Shown piece by piece: positions 35,234 to 44,646 of a DNA stretch of 64,000 nucleotides (positions are counted from its first letter, which is position 1; each line of letters starts with the position of its first letter). The notes below the pieces were generated by a model that was not told the origin of the DNA, did no database searches, and worked only from the letters and a program-made list of their open reading frames with translations. The stretch lies in contig CAYSFT010000004.1 of assembly GCA_964430755.1 (NCBI GenBank), positions 1 through 64,000 on the forward strand. The letters are read 5' to 3'. The stretch comes from Flemingiibacterium sp964430755 (GTDB lineage Bacteria; Bacillota; Clostridia; Oscillospirales; CAG-272). The translations under genes were made by a program, and so were the position numbers.

Positions 35234-35335
35234 GAATTTCTGCGCTCCTTAGCTGTTTGTGCCATTGTTGATTCGTGATGATTTTAGGAAGCCTATTTAT
35301 CCCCAAAATGGGCATAAATACAAGTCTCCCTTATA

Positions 35336-35364
35336 ATTATATCACAGTTGGAATAAAAAAACAA
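35336..35364 (-). promoter_or_regulatory. Promoter of the capsule locus
   Basis: On the minus strand TTGTTT (35359-35364), 17 bases, then TATAAT (35336-35341). It implies a 5' leader of roughly 95 bases before cpsC. Confidence 0.75.
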
Positions 35365-35740
35365 CCTACCAATTGAACAAAATGGTGTATTATCTCGGGC
35401 GGCAATTTTGTGCAATTGTGGAAAACACACAAAAACAAGTCGATTTTGGGCGTGTTTTGAAAGCGTTTTTGAAGCCGCTTTCTTTTTGCATTTCTGCTGA
35501 AGATCGTGTACGCTCAACGGTGTCGAAATATATATATAAGGTTGAATAAGATAATACCCTGACGCGTGAACCGTTTTCGGAGTTAAAAATGCAGCAGGGG
35601 ATATTTATTCTCTTAAGCGGAGAAGCCGAAGTTGGTTTTTTCGAGTGGCGTATAGCTTTTTGCGGGTGAATTTATACCGGTTACAAATATTATGGTCGGG
35701 CGGTAAAACTTTTTGGCGAAAATGTACATGAATAAAGGGG
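35365..35740. other. Intergenic stretch, nothing recognised
   Basis: AT-rich spacer between the divergent capsule promoter and the promoter of the 35924 gene. I see no convincing gene, tRNA or strong palindrome here. It may hold upstream regulatory sites for either promoter. Confidence 0.5.
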
Positions 35741-35769
35741 TTGCATTTGTGCGAAAAATTTGGTATAAT
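35741..35769 (+). promoter_or_regulatory. Promoter of the 35924 barrel-protein gene
   Basis: TTGCAT (35741-35746), 17-base spacer, TATAAT (35764-35769). Transcripts would carry a leader of about 150 bases. Confidence 0.75.
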
Positions 35770-35805
35770 AAAGTTGTAAATTTATATAAGTAAAATAGTC
35801 CCATT

Positions 35806-35907
35806 TGCCGACGTGAATTGTGTCGGCAGCTTAATTAACATAATATGTTATGCCGGGAGGTGTTATAAGGTATTGTCATAAGGCATAACGCATTATATAA
35901 ATTTTTT
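35806..35907 (+). promoter_or_regulatory. Leader with hairpin and attenuator-like stem before 35924
   Basis: TGCCGAC 35806-35812 pairs with GTCGGCA 35822-35828. A second, longer stem pairs 35841-35854 with 35882-35895 (14 bp, two mismatches), and a T-run (35902-35907) follows just before the ribosome site GGAGAAAG at 35911. This could act as an attenuator or translational switch. No known riboswitch class recognised. Confidence 0.4.
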
Positions 35908-35923
35908 ATAGGAGAAAGAAGAA

Positions 35924-38900
35924 ATGAAGAAAAAACGACTCTTATCACTTTTGCTTGCGGTGGTGCTTGCAGTATCGACTTTTACTATAAGTGGTGCGTC
36001 ATCGGCATCGAGTAATCTTCTCGAAAATGCAGTCTGGTGCGCAAACGGCAACAGCATCAGCTTTACACAAGAAGCAGACAATGCTTTCGGCATCACCGAG
36101 TATATCCACGTTGAATCAGGCGGTATAACAAACACTGACGGTGTGATCACAGGCGGCGACGGATTCTATTACAAAGATTCTTCCAAGTCTTATGTGGCAG
36201 GAACATACAGAGTCTCGTTCTACGTTCGCTCGCAGAGCATAAAGAATGAGACACGTAACCCTGCGCTCCGTCTTGCTGTACACACAACAGGCGGCATAAA
36301 GGAAATCACATCCGGCTATGCAGACAGCTACACGTTCACCAGAACAACCGGCAACACTACAACCAGAGCCGCCGAAATAACCGAGGAATGGGCATACAAG
36401 AGCTACGACATTGCCCTCGATGCGGCTGACAACCTTTACTTCAGACTCTGGACCTTCTGGGATGCAGAGGACGGCGTATCGTTTGATATAGCGAAGCTTT
36501 CGTTTGTAAATCTTGCAACGGGTGAAGAGCTTATCGGAAACGGTGCTCTTTCAAAACAGGACGGTAATCAGATAAGCGTTCCCGCGGTTGAGAGCGTAAA
36601 GGAATATTACAGAACAGACGACGCTGCTTCTGCGTCTTCCGCTGCCACGCTCGATGCAGGCAGATATACCGTTACAGGTTATTTCCGGCTTTCTGAGATC
36701 GACATGAGTGCAGAAGCACGCACCGGAAATGTTACCGTTTCCGCACTTTCAGACGGAACTGCTGTCGGTTCTGCAGAGCTTGAACTCACAAACGCATGGC
36801 AGCAGCTCAGTGTTACTTTTGGTGTGGGATCCGATGCTGATGCAATCAGCCTTACTCTGCCTGCGTCTGTTGATTTTTATGGCATTAAACTCGAGCCCGT
36901 TGAATGGATTCCGCCGCTCTCAATCACTGCAGAGACGAACGAGAACGATCTTCTCGGAAACGGTGACTTCGACACCGCCGGAGTTATCTCATCGAACTGG
37001 GACGCAAACGGGCAGTACATGGAGCAGATGTTCGACGAAAACGGCGGATATCTCCAAATGATGGATATAACCACCGCATATGCCGGCTTTGACTATACTC
37101 CATCTTCCACCATTGATGCCGGAACATATAAGTTCACCGGATATTTCCGTACTGCACACGTAGGGCAGATCGCGCTTCTGCAGCTTCTTTTCTACTATGA
37201 AGACGGAACATTCATGAACGGAAACCCGAGAATATATGCCACAAATGAATGGATCAAAGCTGAATTTTACATAACGCTCACAAAGACGCTCGACTTTATA
37301 AGAGTACGAGGCGGTCCATTCGATCAATGTATTCAGGAATACTGCATTGACCAGTGGACAATGGAGACTATTGATCCTTCAGAAATTCCGTCAGGATACA
37401 CAAACGTCGTCGGTGACAGCATGGGACTTACTTATGCCGAATATGCGGCGGCAAGCTTTCAGACAATGCCCGAGGCAAAGTCTATCAAGGAATATGATCC
37501 CGAGCTTGAGGCGCAGTATGAGGTTGACGGCATCATCATTAACCACGACTGCACAAACTTTCTTTCGCAAATAGGCAGCAAGGGCTGGACCGCAGATGAT
37601 ATTATCGACTATGCGCTTCAGTTTGAGGGTACACATGTCACCGACTATATGATCAACGTATACTCGCTTGGTATGCTCGTATACCCATCCGAGGAATTTG
37701 AAGATTATGACGATAAATACCACATGACCGAGCAAAACGGTCAGGCGGTTGACTTCAAGGACCTCTCATACATCAAAGCGGCACATATGCTTCACGATGT
37801 ATACGGAACCGACTATGTCGGTCTTTGGTGCGAAACCTTCCCGACTATCGGCATCAATCCGTGGCTTTCCTTCCGTATGAACGACGTTCATTACCTTACA
37901 CAATCGCTCACCACAGGAACGCCGCACGCGATTATTGCGCAGTTCTATTTCGACAAGCCCGAGCTTTCACGTGTAAAGCATCATCCGTTTACGGCATATA
38001 TGGACTATTCGCTTGACTATCAGTACCGTGAAACCCGCGATTATATGCTTCGCGCTATTAACGATTCGCTCAGTCGTTACGACTGTTATGGCATTGAGCT
38101 TGACTTCCAGCGTGAGCTCCGTCTCTTTGGCATCGGTGCCGAAAACAGGGGACTTGACATACTTAACGAATTTATGCGTGAGGTTGACGATCTTATAGCC
38201 GTTTATGAGGAAAAGTACGGTCACGAGATCAAAACCTGTGTCCGCGTCGGCTCGACTATTGAGACAAATTTCGATTTCGGTCTTGACGTTATAACATGGG
38301 CAGCGGAGGGTGTTATTGATCTTGTCATCCCGACAGGACGCTATGAGTCGTCTGACTTTGATACTCCTGTAACAGTCTGGTCGTCCGTCATGAAGCCTTA
38401 CGGAGTGGAGGTTGCTCCCTGTATTGAGCAGAACATAAGAACTTATGCTTCGGATGCCGAGCACTCAACCAGAACATTTACGCTCTCAACCGGATTTGCG
38501 GCAAACGCATTCTCGCAGGGCGCGGACAAAATTGCGCTTTACAACTATTTCCTTGGCTCCACAGATCTCGGAGCAAACAAGAAGACTTTGAATTCTGATA
38601 TTTATCCTATTATCAGCGGAGCAGGAGCATGGAGTCTTCTCACCACCATCGGCTCATATGAAAAGCTGATGACACGCGACCGCAGATGTATCATGGGCTA
38701 TAATGATACAACGCAGATCTGGTACAAAAGCTTCTCGCAGCTGCCTTTGAAGGTGACCAAAGGAACTCCTGCATATGTTCGCGTACCGGTTGGCGATGTT
38801 CCGGCGGACGCAACGCTCACCTTCAAGATTTCCACCAATGTTGCGGCTCTCATAGATGATCCTCCGGTGGTATATGTAAACTCCGAGCCTTGCGAATTTG

Positions 38901-39064
38901 TCGGAACAGAAAGATGTAAGGGCGGATTCACAGACGATAAGCTTCTCTGTTACGAGATTCCTGCGGCGGCTCATCACGGCACATACATGACCGCAGAGAT
39001 TGACTCTGATGATTACGCATTCACGGCAGCGTATGTTGAAGTTTATGTAGATATGGCAGACTAA
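35924..39064 (+). CDS. Secreted three-module GIELD-barrel protein (putative glycosidase)
   Basis: 1046 residues. ATG 35924 follows GGAGAAAG; the signal peptide is MKKKRLLSLLLAVVLAVSTF. Two CBM-like modules (about residues 30-210 and 210-330) precede a third (about 340-490) that closely matches the single module of the 6698 protein (GTYKFTGYFRTA is shared exactly). The putative TIM-barrel starts near residue 531 (DGIIINHDCTNFL) and has INPWLSFRMND and GIELD with Glu725 and Asp727. It ends in the VGDVPADATL beta-domain. The acidic pair at a strand end fits a retaining or inverting glycosidase, but the family is unassigned and activity is inference. It is divergent from the capsule locus, with its own promoter, leader and terminator. 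Confidence 0.85.
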   Translation: MKKKRLLSLLLAVVLAVSTFTISGASSASSNLLENAVWCANGNSISFTQEADNAFGITEYIHVESGGITNTDGVITGGDGFYYKDSSKSYVAGTYRVSFYVRSQSIKNETRNPALRLAVHTTGGIKEITSGYADSYTFTRTTGNTTTRAAEITEEWAYKSYDIALDAADNLYFRLWTFWDAEDGVSFDIAKLSFVNLATGEELIGNGALSKQDGNQISVPAVESVKEYYRTDDAASASSAATLDAGRYTVTGYFRLSEIDMSAEARTGNVTVSALSDGTAVGSAELELTNAWQQLSVTFGVGSDADAISLTLPASVDFYGIKLEPVEWIPPLSITAETNENDLLGNGDFDTAGVISSNWDANGQYMEQMFDENGGYLQMMDITTAYAGFDYTPSSTIDAGTYKFTGYFRTAHVGQIALLQLLFYYEDGTFMNGNPRIYATNEWIKAEFYITLTKTLDFIRVRGGPFDQCIQEYCIDQWTMETIDPSEIPSGYTNVVGDSMGLTYAEYAAASFQTMPEAKSIKEYDPELEAQYEVDGIIINHDCTNFLSQIGSKGWTADDIIDYALQFEGTHVTDYMINVYSLGMLVYPSEEFEDYDDKYHMTEQNGQAVDFKDLSYIKAAHMLHDVYGTDYVGLWCETFPTIGINPWLSFRMNDVHYLTQSLTTGTPHAIIAQFYFDKPELSRVKHHPFTAYMDYSLDYQYRETRDYMLRAINDSLSRYDCYGIELDFQRELRLFGIGAENRGLDILNEFMREVDDLIAVYEEKYGHEIKTCVRVGSTIETNFDFGLDVITWAAEGVIDLVIPTGRYESSDFDTPVTVWSSVMKPYGVEVAPCIEQNIRTYASDAEHSTRTFTLSTGFAANAFSQGADKIALYNYFLGSTDLGANKKTLNSDIYPIISGAGAWSLLTTIGSYEKLMTRDRRCIMGYNDTTQIWYKSFSQLPLKVTKGTPAYVRVPVGDVPADATLTFKISTNVAALIDDPPVVYVNSEPCEFVGTERCKGGFTDDKLLCYEIPAAAHHGTYMTAEIDSDDYAFTAAYVEVYVDMAD

Positions 39065-39071
39065 TATTAAC

Positions 39072-39106
39072 CAGCACGGGGCTTTAACGGCTCCGTGCTG
39101 TTTTTT
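39072..39106 (+). terminator. Intrinsic terminator of the 35924 gene
   Basis: A 10-bp stem (39072-39081 with 39091-39100) and TTTTTT. Nearly the same stem as the terminator at 8955. Confidence 0.9.
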
Positions 39107-39112
39107 GTAAAC

Positions 39113-39149
39113 AAAAAAGATCATCCACTCATATAGCGAGCAGATGATC
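39113..39149 (-). terminator. Intrinsic terminator of the ROK/nagA operon
   Basis: GATCATC 39119-39125 pairs with GATGATC 39143-39149; on the minus strand it is followed by TTTTTT (39113-39118). Confidence 0.85.
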
Positions 39150-39163
39150 CTTATTTTTACTAA

Positions 39164-40549
39164 TTACTTTATAAAGGGAAGACTTGCAGCGGCGATAGAC
39201 TGACCTACGCGGCGGCTGCTTTCATCGGGAAGATGAATTGTGATCTTCTCGGCAAGCTCCGGAAATTCTCCCTTGAGAACCTTCTCGGCGGTCTTGTGAA
39301 GAATGCTTCCGCCCTCACCGGAGGATACACGGCCCATAAGGAGAACGTGCTTGATATCATAGAACAGAGCGTAATAAGCAACAGCATAACCGAAGTAAAC
39401 GCCGATTGTTTCGTAAATCTTTGCGGCTCGCTCGTCGCCCTGTGCCATAAGTCCCTGTACAGCCTTGAGCTTTTCAGCGGGAGATGCACTCTCGTCAAGC
39501 TCGATTCCGGCAGCAGGAGCTAACTTGATTACGGAATCCTGGGAGAAATACTTAACGCCGCAGCCGTAGTCGCCGGACCACTCGTCAACCATAGCGTCCT
39601 TGTTATAGTCAGCGGGAACGAATGCAAGCTCGTTGAGCCAACCTGTGATATTGCCGTTGCCGTCAACGTATCCGCCGGCTTCACTTGTACCCATTGCAAC
39701 GCCGAGAACGTTATTGTCATCAAGATCCATAGCACCTGCAAGAGCGGTAACGTCACCGTCGTTAGCAACCTCGATCGGCACATCGCCGAGTTCTTTTGCA
39801 ATGTCTGTATAAATATTCTTAACAACCTTTTCAAATGCCTCGGGATTCTCATTCTTTACCTTGAGGAAAAGGGACGATGTCATAATGCGGTTGCCGATAA
39901 CGACACCTGCTGTGGAAACGCCGATACCGTCAACTCTGGGCATCTTGGATGCGGCTGTCTTCATAGCGTCCATGATTCCATCGTAATGATACTTAGGATC
40001 GTTCTGGAGCTTGGGGAACCAAACAACCTCCTCGGAATATGTAGCTTCACCCTCAACAACCGAGCTCACCTTGCGGTCGCTTCCGCCTGCATCAAATCCG
40101 ATACGGCAGCCGTTGAGATGACGTCCGACGGGAGATGCGGACTCGTTTGTTACGGGAGCTTTATCAAAAGGAACATGAACAACCTCGAAGTCGGCCTCGT
40201 AAACGCCTGACATGAAGTCACGGTCAAAGTCACGGTAACCGCCAACAGCGTAATCAGCCTTGATCTTGTCTGCAATCAGCTTTGAACCTGCGATAATTAC
40301 TCTGTAACCGCCGCGAGTCCAGAGAAGCGTTTTAACAATTCTTTCAACGAATTCGTAGTTTTCTTCATCGTGGCCGGTTCCGTCCTTGAAAACCTCGATG
40401 GTGTAAACAGAGGTCAGTCCTCCGTTTCGCTCAAGACCGATAGTGAGCTTTTCGCCGCCTGCAGCCTTAACTGCAGCTTCGAAATCACGGTAAACAACAG
40501 CCATCGGCATAAAGCCGGGATCAAGCGGAGCATTAAATTTAAGATTCAT
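39164..40549 (-). CDS. ROK-family sugar kinase with long N-terminal extension
   Basis: 461 residues, longer than the usual 300-320 of ROK kinases; the additional 145 or so residues are N-terminal. The ROK core begins at RIGFDAGGSDRKV (phosphate-binding DxGG), continues with GVSTAGVV, EVANDGDVTAL (the catalytic Asp in the position of ENDAN) and GTSEAGGYVDGNG. The zinc motif CxCGxxGC of many ROK proteins is missing and no HTH is visible, so it is a kinase rather than a repressor. It overlaps nagA by 11 bases and probably phosphorylates GlcNAc or a related amino sugar, feeding the deacetylase. ATG 40549 has AAGGA 11 bases upstream. Confidence 0.82.
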   Translation of the reverse strand: MNLKFNAPLDPGFMPMAVVYRDFEAAVKAAGGEKLTIGLERNGGLTSVYTIEVFKDGTGHDEENYEFVERIVKTLLWTRGGYRVIIAGSKLIADKIKADYAVGGYRDFDRDFMSGVYEADFEVVHVPFDKAPVTNESASPVGRHLNGCRIGFDAGGSDRKVSSVVEGEATYSEEVVWFPKLQNDPKYHYDGIMDAMKTAASKMPRVDGIGVSTAGVVIGNRIMTSSLFLKVKNENPEAFEKVVKNIYTDIAKELGDVPIEVANDGDVTALAGAMDLDDNNVLGVAMGTSEAGGYVDGNGNITGWLNELAFVPADYNKDAMVDEWSGDYGCGVKYFSQDSVIKLAPAAGIELDESASPAEKLKAVQGLMAQGDERAAKIYETIGVYFGYAVAYYALFYDIKHVLLMGRVSSGEGGSILHKTAEKVLKGEFPELAEKITIHLPDESSRRVGQSIAAASLPFIK

Positions 40550-41690
40550 AAATAGTACGTCCTTTCTTGATGGTTTTTATAATATTGATGTTTTCATCGG
40601 CAATGATTATGTCTGCATCCTTTCCGGCTTCAAGTGAACCGATGCGGTCGTCACAGTGAATAGCCGATGCAGGGTTAAGCGATGCCATTTTGAATACTTC
40701 CCAAACAGGCAGGGCGGTGTGATCAAGAACATTCTTAACAGCACAGTTGAGCCTCAGGACACTGCCTGCGATAGTACCGTCAGCGAGACGGCATTCGATG
40801 CCTTTAAGGAAGATGGGCTGTCCGCCAAGGTCATATTCACCGTCGGGCATACCGCCGGCACGGGTACAGTCTGTGATGAGAACCATCTTATCGCCCTTAG
40901 CCTTTGCGATAATGCTGTAAAGTCCGGGATTGATATGGAAGGTGTCGGCGATAACCTCGGTCGAAACACCCTCGGACGCGAGTGCCGCACCGACAACACC
41001 GGGGTTGCGGTGGGCAAGGGCAGACATAGCGTTAAAGAGATGTGTTGCGTGAGAAACGCCGTCCTTGACTGCGCTCATTGCCTCGTCGAAGGTTGCATCC
41101 GTATGTCCCATGGAAACGAGGACATTCGATTCTGCTGCCAGCTTTTTTATACATTTGTGATCCTTGTCCATTTCCGGCGCAAGGGTTACGGATGTGATAA
41201 TATCGGCGTTTTCAAGAATGAAATCAGCATCGGGAACAAGAATATTCTCCTCTGCCTGTGCGCCTTTCTTTGAGGGATTGATGAACGGGCCCTCAGCGTG
41301 TACACCGATGATCTCGGCGCCGTCCCAGGTCTTGCTTTCCTCCTTGAGGCTGCGTACCGCGTTGAGAGCGGCGATGATCTCGTCCTTGGCAACGGTCATG
41401 GTGGTGGGCAGAAAAGCGGTGACACCGTTCTTTGCAACGCCGTAAGCCATCTTCTTTATACCCTCGGGCTTTGCATCACAGGTGTCTTCACCAAGATAAC
41501 CGTGAATGTGGATATCGACAAGTCCCGGCGCAACATAATTTCCGGCAGCGTCGATAACCTTGGCGTCTGCAGGTGGTGTGTCAACGATTCCGTGAATCTT
41601 TCCGGTCTCGCTGTCAAACGCGAGCGCTTTACCGCAAATAATAGAATCCGGGAGAACAATTTTTCCATTAATAATGTATGTCAATTCCAT
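40539..41690 (-). CDS. nagA: N-acetylglucosamine-6-phosphate deacetylase
   Basis: 383 residues. Amidohydrolase motifs in order: GLVDIHIHG near residue 57, GVHAEGPFI (metal-binding Glu), SMGHTDAT, SHATHLFNAMSA and LITDCTRAGG with the catalytic Asp. These are NagA signatures; the reaction converts GlcNAc-6-P to GlcN-6-P plus acetate. It shares an operon with the ROK kinase, promoter at 41730-41758 and ribosome site AAAGGAG. No nagB is present in this window. It could serve peptidoglycan recycling or use of host glycans. Confidence 0.93.
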   Translation of the reverse strand: MELTYIINGKIVLPDSIICGKALAFDSETGKIHGIVDTPPADAKVIDAAGNYVAPGLVDIHIHGYLGEDTCDAKPEGIKKMAYGVAKNGVTAFLPTTMTVAKDEIIAALNAVRSLKEESKTWDGAEIIGVHAEGPFINPSKKGAQAEENILVPDADFILENADIITSVTLAPEMDKDHKCIKKLAAESNVLVSMGHTDATFDEAMSAVKDGVSHATHLFNAMSALAHRNPGVVGAALASEGVSTEVIADTFHINPGLYSIIAKAKGDKMVLITDCTRAGGMPDGEYDLGGQPIFLKGIECRLADGTIAGSVLRLNCAVKNVLDHTALPVWEVFKMASLNPASAIHCDDRIGSLEAGKDADIIIADENINIIKTIKKGRTIYES

Positions 41691-41729
41691 AATAATTACT
41701 CCTTTCGCAAAAAAATTACCTCACTATAT

Positions 41730-41758
41730 AGTTTATCACAACTTTTGAGAAAAATCAA
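41730..41758 (-). promoter_or_regulatory. Promoter of nagA-ROK operon
   Basis: TTGATT (41753-41758), 17 bases, TAAACT (41730-41735) on the minus strand, 40 bases before the nagA start. Confidence 0.6.
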
Positions 41759-41822
41759 GAGTTTTCACAAAACTTATTTAGTGTTTTATGGGTTATTTTT
41801 TGCGATATATTGGAAGGAGAAA

Positions 41823-42548
41823 TCAGTTGATCTTCAAAATCGATTCAAGCTTCTTAAAACGCGGCGAAGTGTCGAAAATACAGTCAACAAGCTTACACAT
41901 GAGGGCGATAAAAGGTGAATTTACGGCGGTTGTTACAAATGTACCGAGTCCGATACTGTGGTAAGCGGTGTGTGTTATTGTTGAGAAGTCGAATGTGGTA
42001 ATGTCACCGAAAATCGTTATTGCAAGCACGATTGATATTACGAGCAGGGTGACGTCGAATGTGGCTTTGACCTTGTTGATGCCAATATTGAATCTGTCGG
42101 CTATTTCCGAAACGAACAGTTCGTAAACCTGGCGCGGAAGATATGTACGGAAGAAGCAGGCGATGCCGAATGCGATAATGAGGTCACCGACGATAAGCAT
42201 CACCCAGCGAAGCCAGAGTGCATCAAAGGTGATATCCCCAAATAACCATAAAAAGAGATTGAGAGTGTATCCGTACAGCACGGCGACCGCGAACGCAAGC
42301 AGGTATCTCCAGTTAAAGCGGCGCACAACAATGCACATGAGTATCAGCATGAGTCCTTGAATTATATATTCGGTAACGCCAACGCTGAATATATCGCTGA
42401 ATTTTAACATTACCTCGGAAACGATGAATGCCGGTGCGGCAATCATAGAAACGCCGAGATTTGCTTTACTGCATATTGAAACGCCGAGGGCAACAAAGAT
42501 AATTCCGAGCAGCCATAAAAGCTCTGCGGATTTTTTGATTCTGTTCAT
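41823..42548 (-). CDS. YczE/YitT-like integral membrane protein
   Basis: 241 residues with five or six hydrophobic helices. The pattern LGVSICSKANLGVSMIAAPAFIVSE near residues 20-45 is that of the YczE/DUF6198 membrane family, whose function is not established. It stands alone between nagA and the symporter gene, with its start at ATG 42548. Confidence 0.7.
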   Translation of the reverse strand: MNRIKKSAELLWLLGIIFVALGVSICSKANLGVSMIAAPAFIVSEVMLKFSDIFSVGVTEYIIQGLMLILMCIVVRRFNWRYLLAFAVAVLYGYTLNLFLWLFGDITFDALWLRWVMLIVGDLIIAFGIACFFRTYLPRQVYELFVSEIADRFNIGINKVKATFDVTLLVISIVLAITIFGDITTFDFSTITHTAYHSIGLGTFVTTAVNSPFIALMCKLVDCIFDTSPRFKKLESILKIN

Positions 42549-42696
42549 AGCTGTATCCTTTTACATAATTTTATAATAATGGATTTATTATAACACACAT
42601 CGACAAAAAAGGCAATATCTTCAAGCGCAAAATAATGATAAATATTAATGATACATTCGTCGCACTTGCTTGCAAAAGCGATACATATAAAAATAT

Positions 42697-42733
42697 AACC
42701 ACCGCTTCACTTATTACAATGAACACGGTGGTT
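42697..42733 (-). terminator. Intrinsic terminator of the Lrp-symporter operon
   Basis: AACCACCG 42697-42704 pairs with CGGTGGTT 42726-42733; read on the minus strand it runs into ATATTTTTATA. Confidence 0.75.
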
Positions 42734-42740
42734 AATGCTT

Positions 42741-44117
42741 TTATTGCTTTTTGAGAGGATCGAAATGCTCGGCGACGGATTTTTTGACCACTTTGAAAAG
42801 TCCCAGAATACCGATGAGGTTCGGAATTATCATAAGACCGTTCATCGCCGTGGAAATGCCCCAAATGAGATCAAGCTGGCTGACTGTTCCGACGAATACT
42901 ATTGCAACGTAAATGCATCTGTATATAAGAATTGATTTCGGATGCTTGCCGAAGAGATATCCCACACAGACCTCGCCGTAATATGCCCAGCCGAGGATTG
43001 TGGACAGTGCAAAGAACACTGTTGCAAGCGTAACTCCGATTCCGCCGACGGTGGGAATTATAGAATTAAATGATGCTATACTGAGTGCTGCACCGTCGAG
43101 GTTTGCTGCCTTTGCGGTGGTCCAGAGTCCCGAGGTGATAACCACAAGGCCGGAAAGAGTACAGATTATGATGGTTGTGAAGAAAACCTCAAACATTCCC
43201 CAAAGTCCTTGCTTAACAGGATCCTTATTGCTTGATGCTGCGTGTGCGATCGGTGCGCTTCCAAGTCCGGCTTCGTTTGAAAATACACCTCTCGAAAAGC
43301 CGGATTGCATTGCGGCGAGGATGCCGTAACCGGCGAGACCACCTGTTGCCGATTTAAAGTTAAATGCGCCCTTGAATATAAGCTCAAATGCCGACGGGAT
43401 TGCTTTATAATTGATTACAAGCGCAACAATCGAGCATACTACAAAGAACATTGCCATGAAGGGAACCATCTTTTCGTTGACGGAAGCGATTCTTCTCATT
43501 CCGCCGAGGATTACGCAAGCACAGATAACTGTCAGAACAATTCCCGTTATCCAAGGAGCAACGTCGAAGGTCTGTTCAAGAGCAACAGCGATTGAGTTTG
43601 ACTGTGTTGCGTTACCGGTTCCAAGACAGGCCATCATTCCGAAAACAGCGAACAGCGCAGCGAGCCATTTGATTCCGAGGCCGTTCTTTATATAGTACAT
43701 CGGACCGCCGATCCATTCGCCTTTTGAGTTCTTTTCTCTGAACTTGAGCGAGAGGACTATCTCGCAGAATTTTGTAACCATTCCGAGAAGTGCACTTGCC
43801 CACATCCAGAATATTGCGCCGGGACCGCCAAGCGTTATTGCCGTTGCAAGTCCGGCGATGCTTCCTGTTCCGATCGTACCTGCCATTGCGGTTGCAACCG
43901 CCTGAAAAGGACTGACGCCGGATTCATCACTTGTGTGCTGATGCTTGGAAAAAACACCGAAGATGGTGTTTTTCATCATATATCCGAATCTGCGGAACTG
44001 TGGGAATCCGAGTGCCACCGAGAGTATAAGTCCAACTCCGATGAGGAGCGCCAGCATTACGGGACCCCAGATGATATTATCGTTTATGTATTTGACTATT
44101 TCGGTTAAGGTTTCCAT
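42741..44117 (-). CDS. Sodium:alanine/glycine symporter (AGCS family)
   Basis: 458 residues, about 11 membrane helices. AGCS signatures: MAGTIGTGSIAGLATAITLGGPGAIFWMW, GGPMYYIKNG, and FSNEAGLGSAPIAHA near residue 285. The family imports alanine, glycine or related amino acids with Na+ or H+. It begins 13 bases after the Lrp-type regulator in the same operon, which fits amino-acid-responsive control. Terminator at 42697-42733. Confidence 0.93.
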   Translation of the reverse strand: METLTEIVKYINDNIIWGPVMLALLIGVGLILSVALGFPQFRRFGYMMKNTIFGVFSKHQHTSDESGVSPFQAVATAMAGTIGTGSIAGLATAITLGGPGAIFWMWASALLGMVTKFCEIVLSLKFREKNSKGEWIGGPMYYIKNGLGIKWLAALFAVFGMMACLGTGNATQSNSIAVALEQTFDVAPWITGIVLTVICACVILGGMRRIASVNEKMVPFMAMFFVVCSIVALVINYKAIPSAFELIFKGAFNFKSATGGLAGYGILAAMQSGFSRGVFSNEAGLGSAPIAHAASSNKDPVKQGLWGMFEVFFTTIIICTLSGLVVITSGLWTTAKAANLDGAALSIASFNSIIPTVGGIGVTLATVFFALSTILGWAYYGEVCVGYLFGKHPKSILIYRCIYVAIVFVGTVSQLDLIWGISTAMNGLMIIPNLIGILGLFKVVKKSVAEHFDPLKKQ

Positions 44118-44130
44118 TTATCTTCCTCTT

Positions 44131-44592
44131 TCACTGTTTGTCCGATCTTTCCGGCAACAGACAAAAGTCCCTCTTGTTTGTTGATAATACAACCGAGGTA
44201 CGTGTCATTGAAACGCCGTTTATATATTTAATATAGTTGATGATGCCCTCAAGTCCGCTTCCGGATTTTGTTATAACCTTGAGTATGAAATCGAAATCGC
44301 CGGCGATGTAATAACATTCGGCAATCGAATCGTTTTCATTGATACGCTTCACAAATTCATCGTAATATTTCGGGTGCTCAAGACTGACGTATACGAATGC
44401 GGTGAGATCACGTCCGAGTGCATTCTGATTGATAATTGTTGTGTACTGCTCAATCAGACCTGATGCCTCCATCTTCTTGATACGCTCGATAACCGCCGAG
44501 GTTGACAGGTTTATCTTTGCGCCGATGTTGGTTGCGTTTTCTCTTGAATTTTCTTTAAGGCACATTAAAATTTCGTAATCTATCGAATCCAA
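44131..44592 (-). CDS. Lrp/AsnC-family transcriptional regulator
   Basis: 153 residues from TTG 44592, six bases after GGAGGG; the frame is open to 44628, but this start gives the family N-terminus LDSIDYEILMCLKENSR. A winged HTH (ATNIGAKINLSTSAVIERIKKMEASG) is followed by the RAM/AsnC ligand domain (FVYVSLEH, YYIAGDFDFILKV). Such proteins sense amino acids. Directly upstream of an AGCS symporter, it probably regulates this operon. Confidence 0.88.
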   Translation of the reverse strand: MDSIDYEILMCLKENSRENATNIGAKINLSTSAVIERIKKMEASGLIEQYTTIINQNALGRDLTAFVYVSLEHPKYYDEFVKRINENDSIAECYYIAGDFDFILKVITKSGSGLEGIINYIKYINGVSMTRTSVVLSTNKRDFCLLPERSDKQ

Positions 44593-44617
44593 TTTTAACC
44601 CTCCTTTTTCTCCTAAA

Positions 44618-44646
44618 ATTATACACAAAATCGAAGAAAAAGTAAA
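44618..44646 (-). promoter_or_regulatory. Promoter of the Lrp-symporter operon
   Basis: TTTACT (44641-44646), 17 bases, TATAAT (44618-44623) on the minus strand, about 25 bases before the TTG start. Confidence 0.65.
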
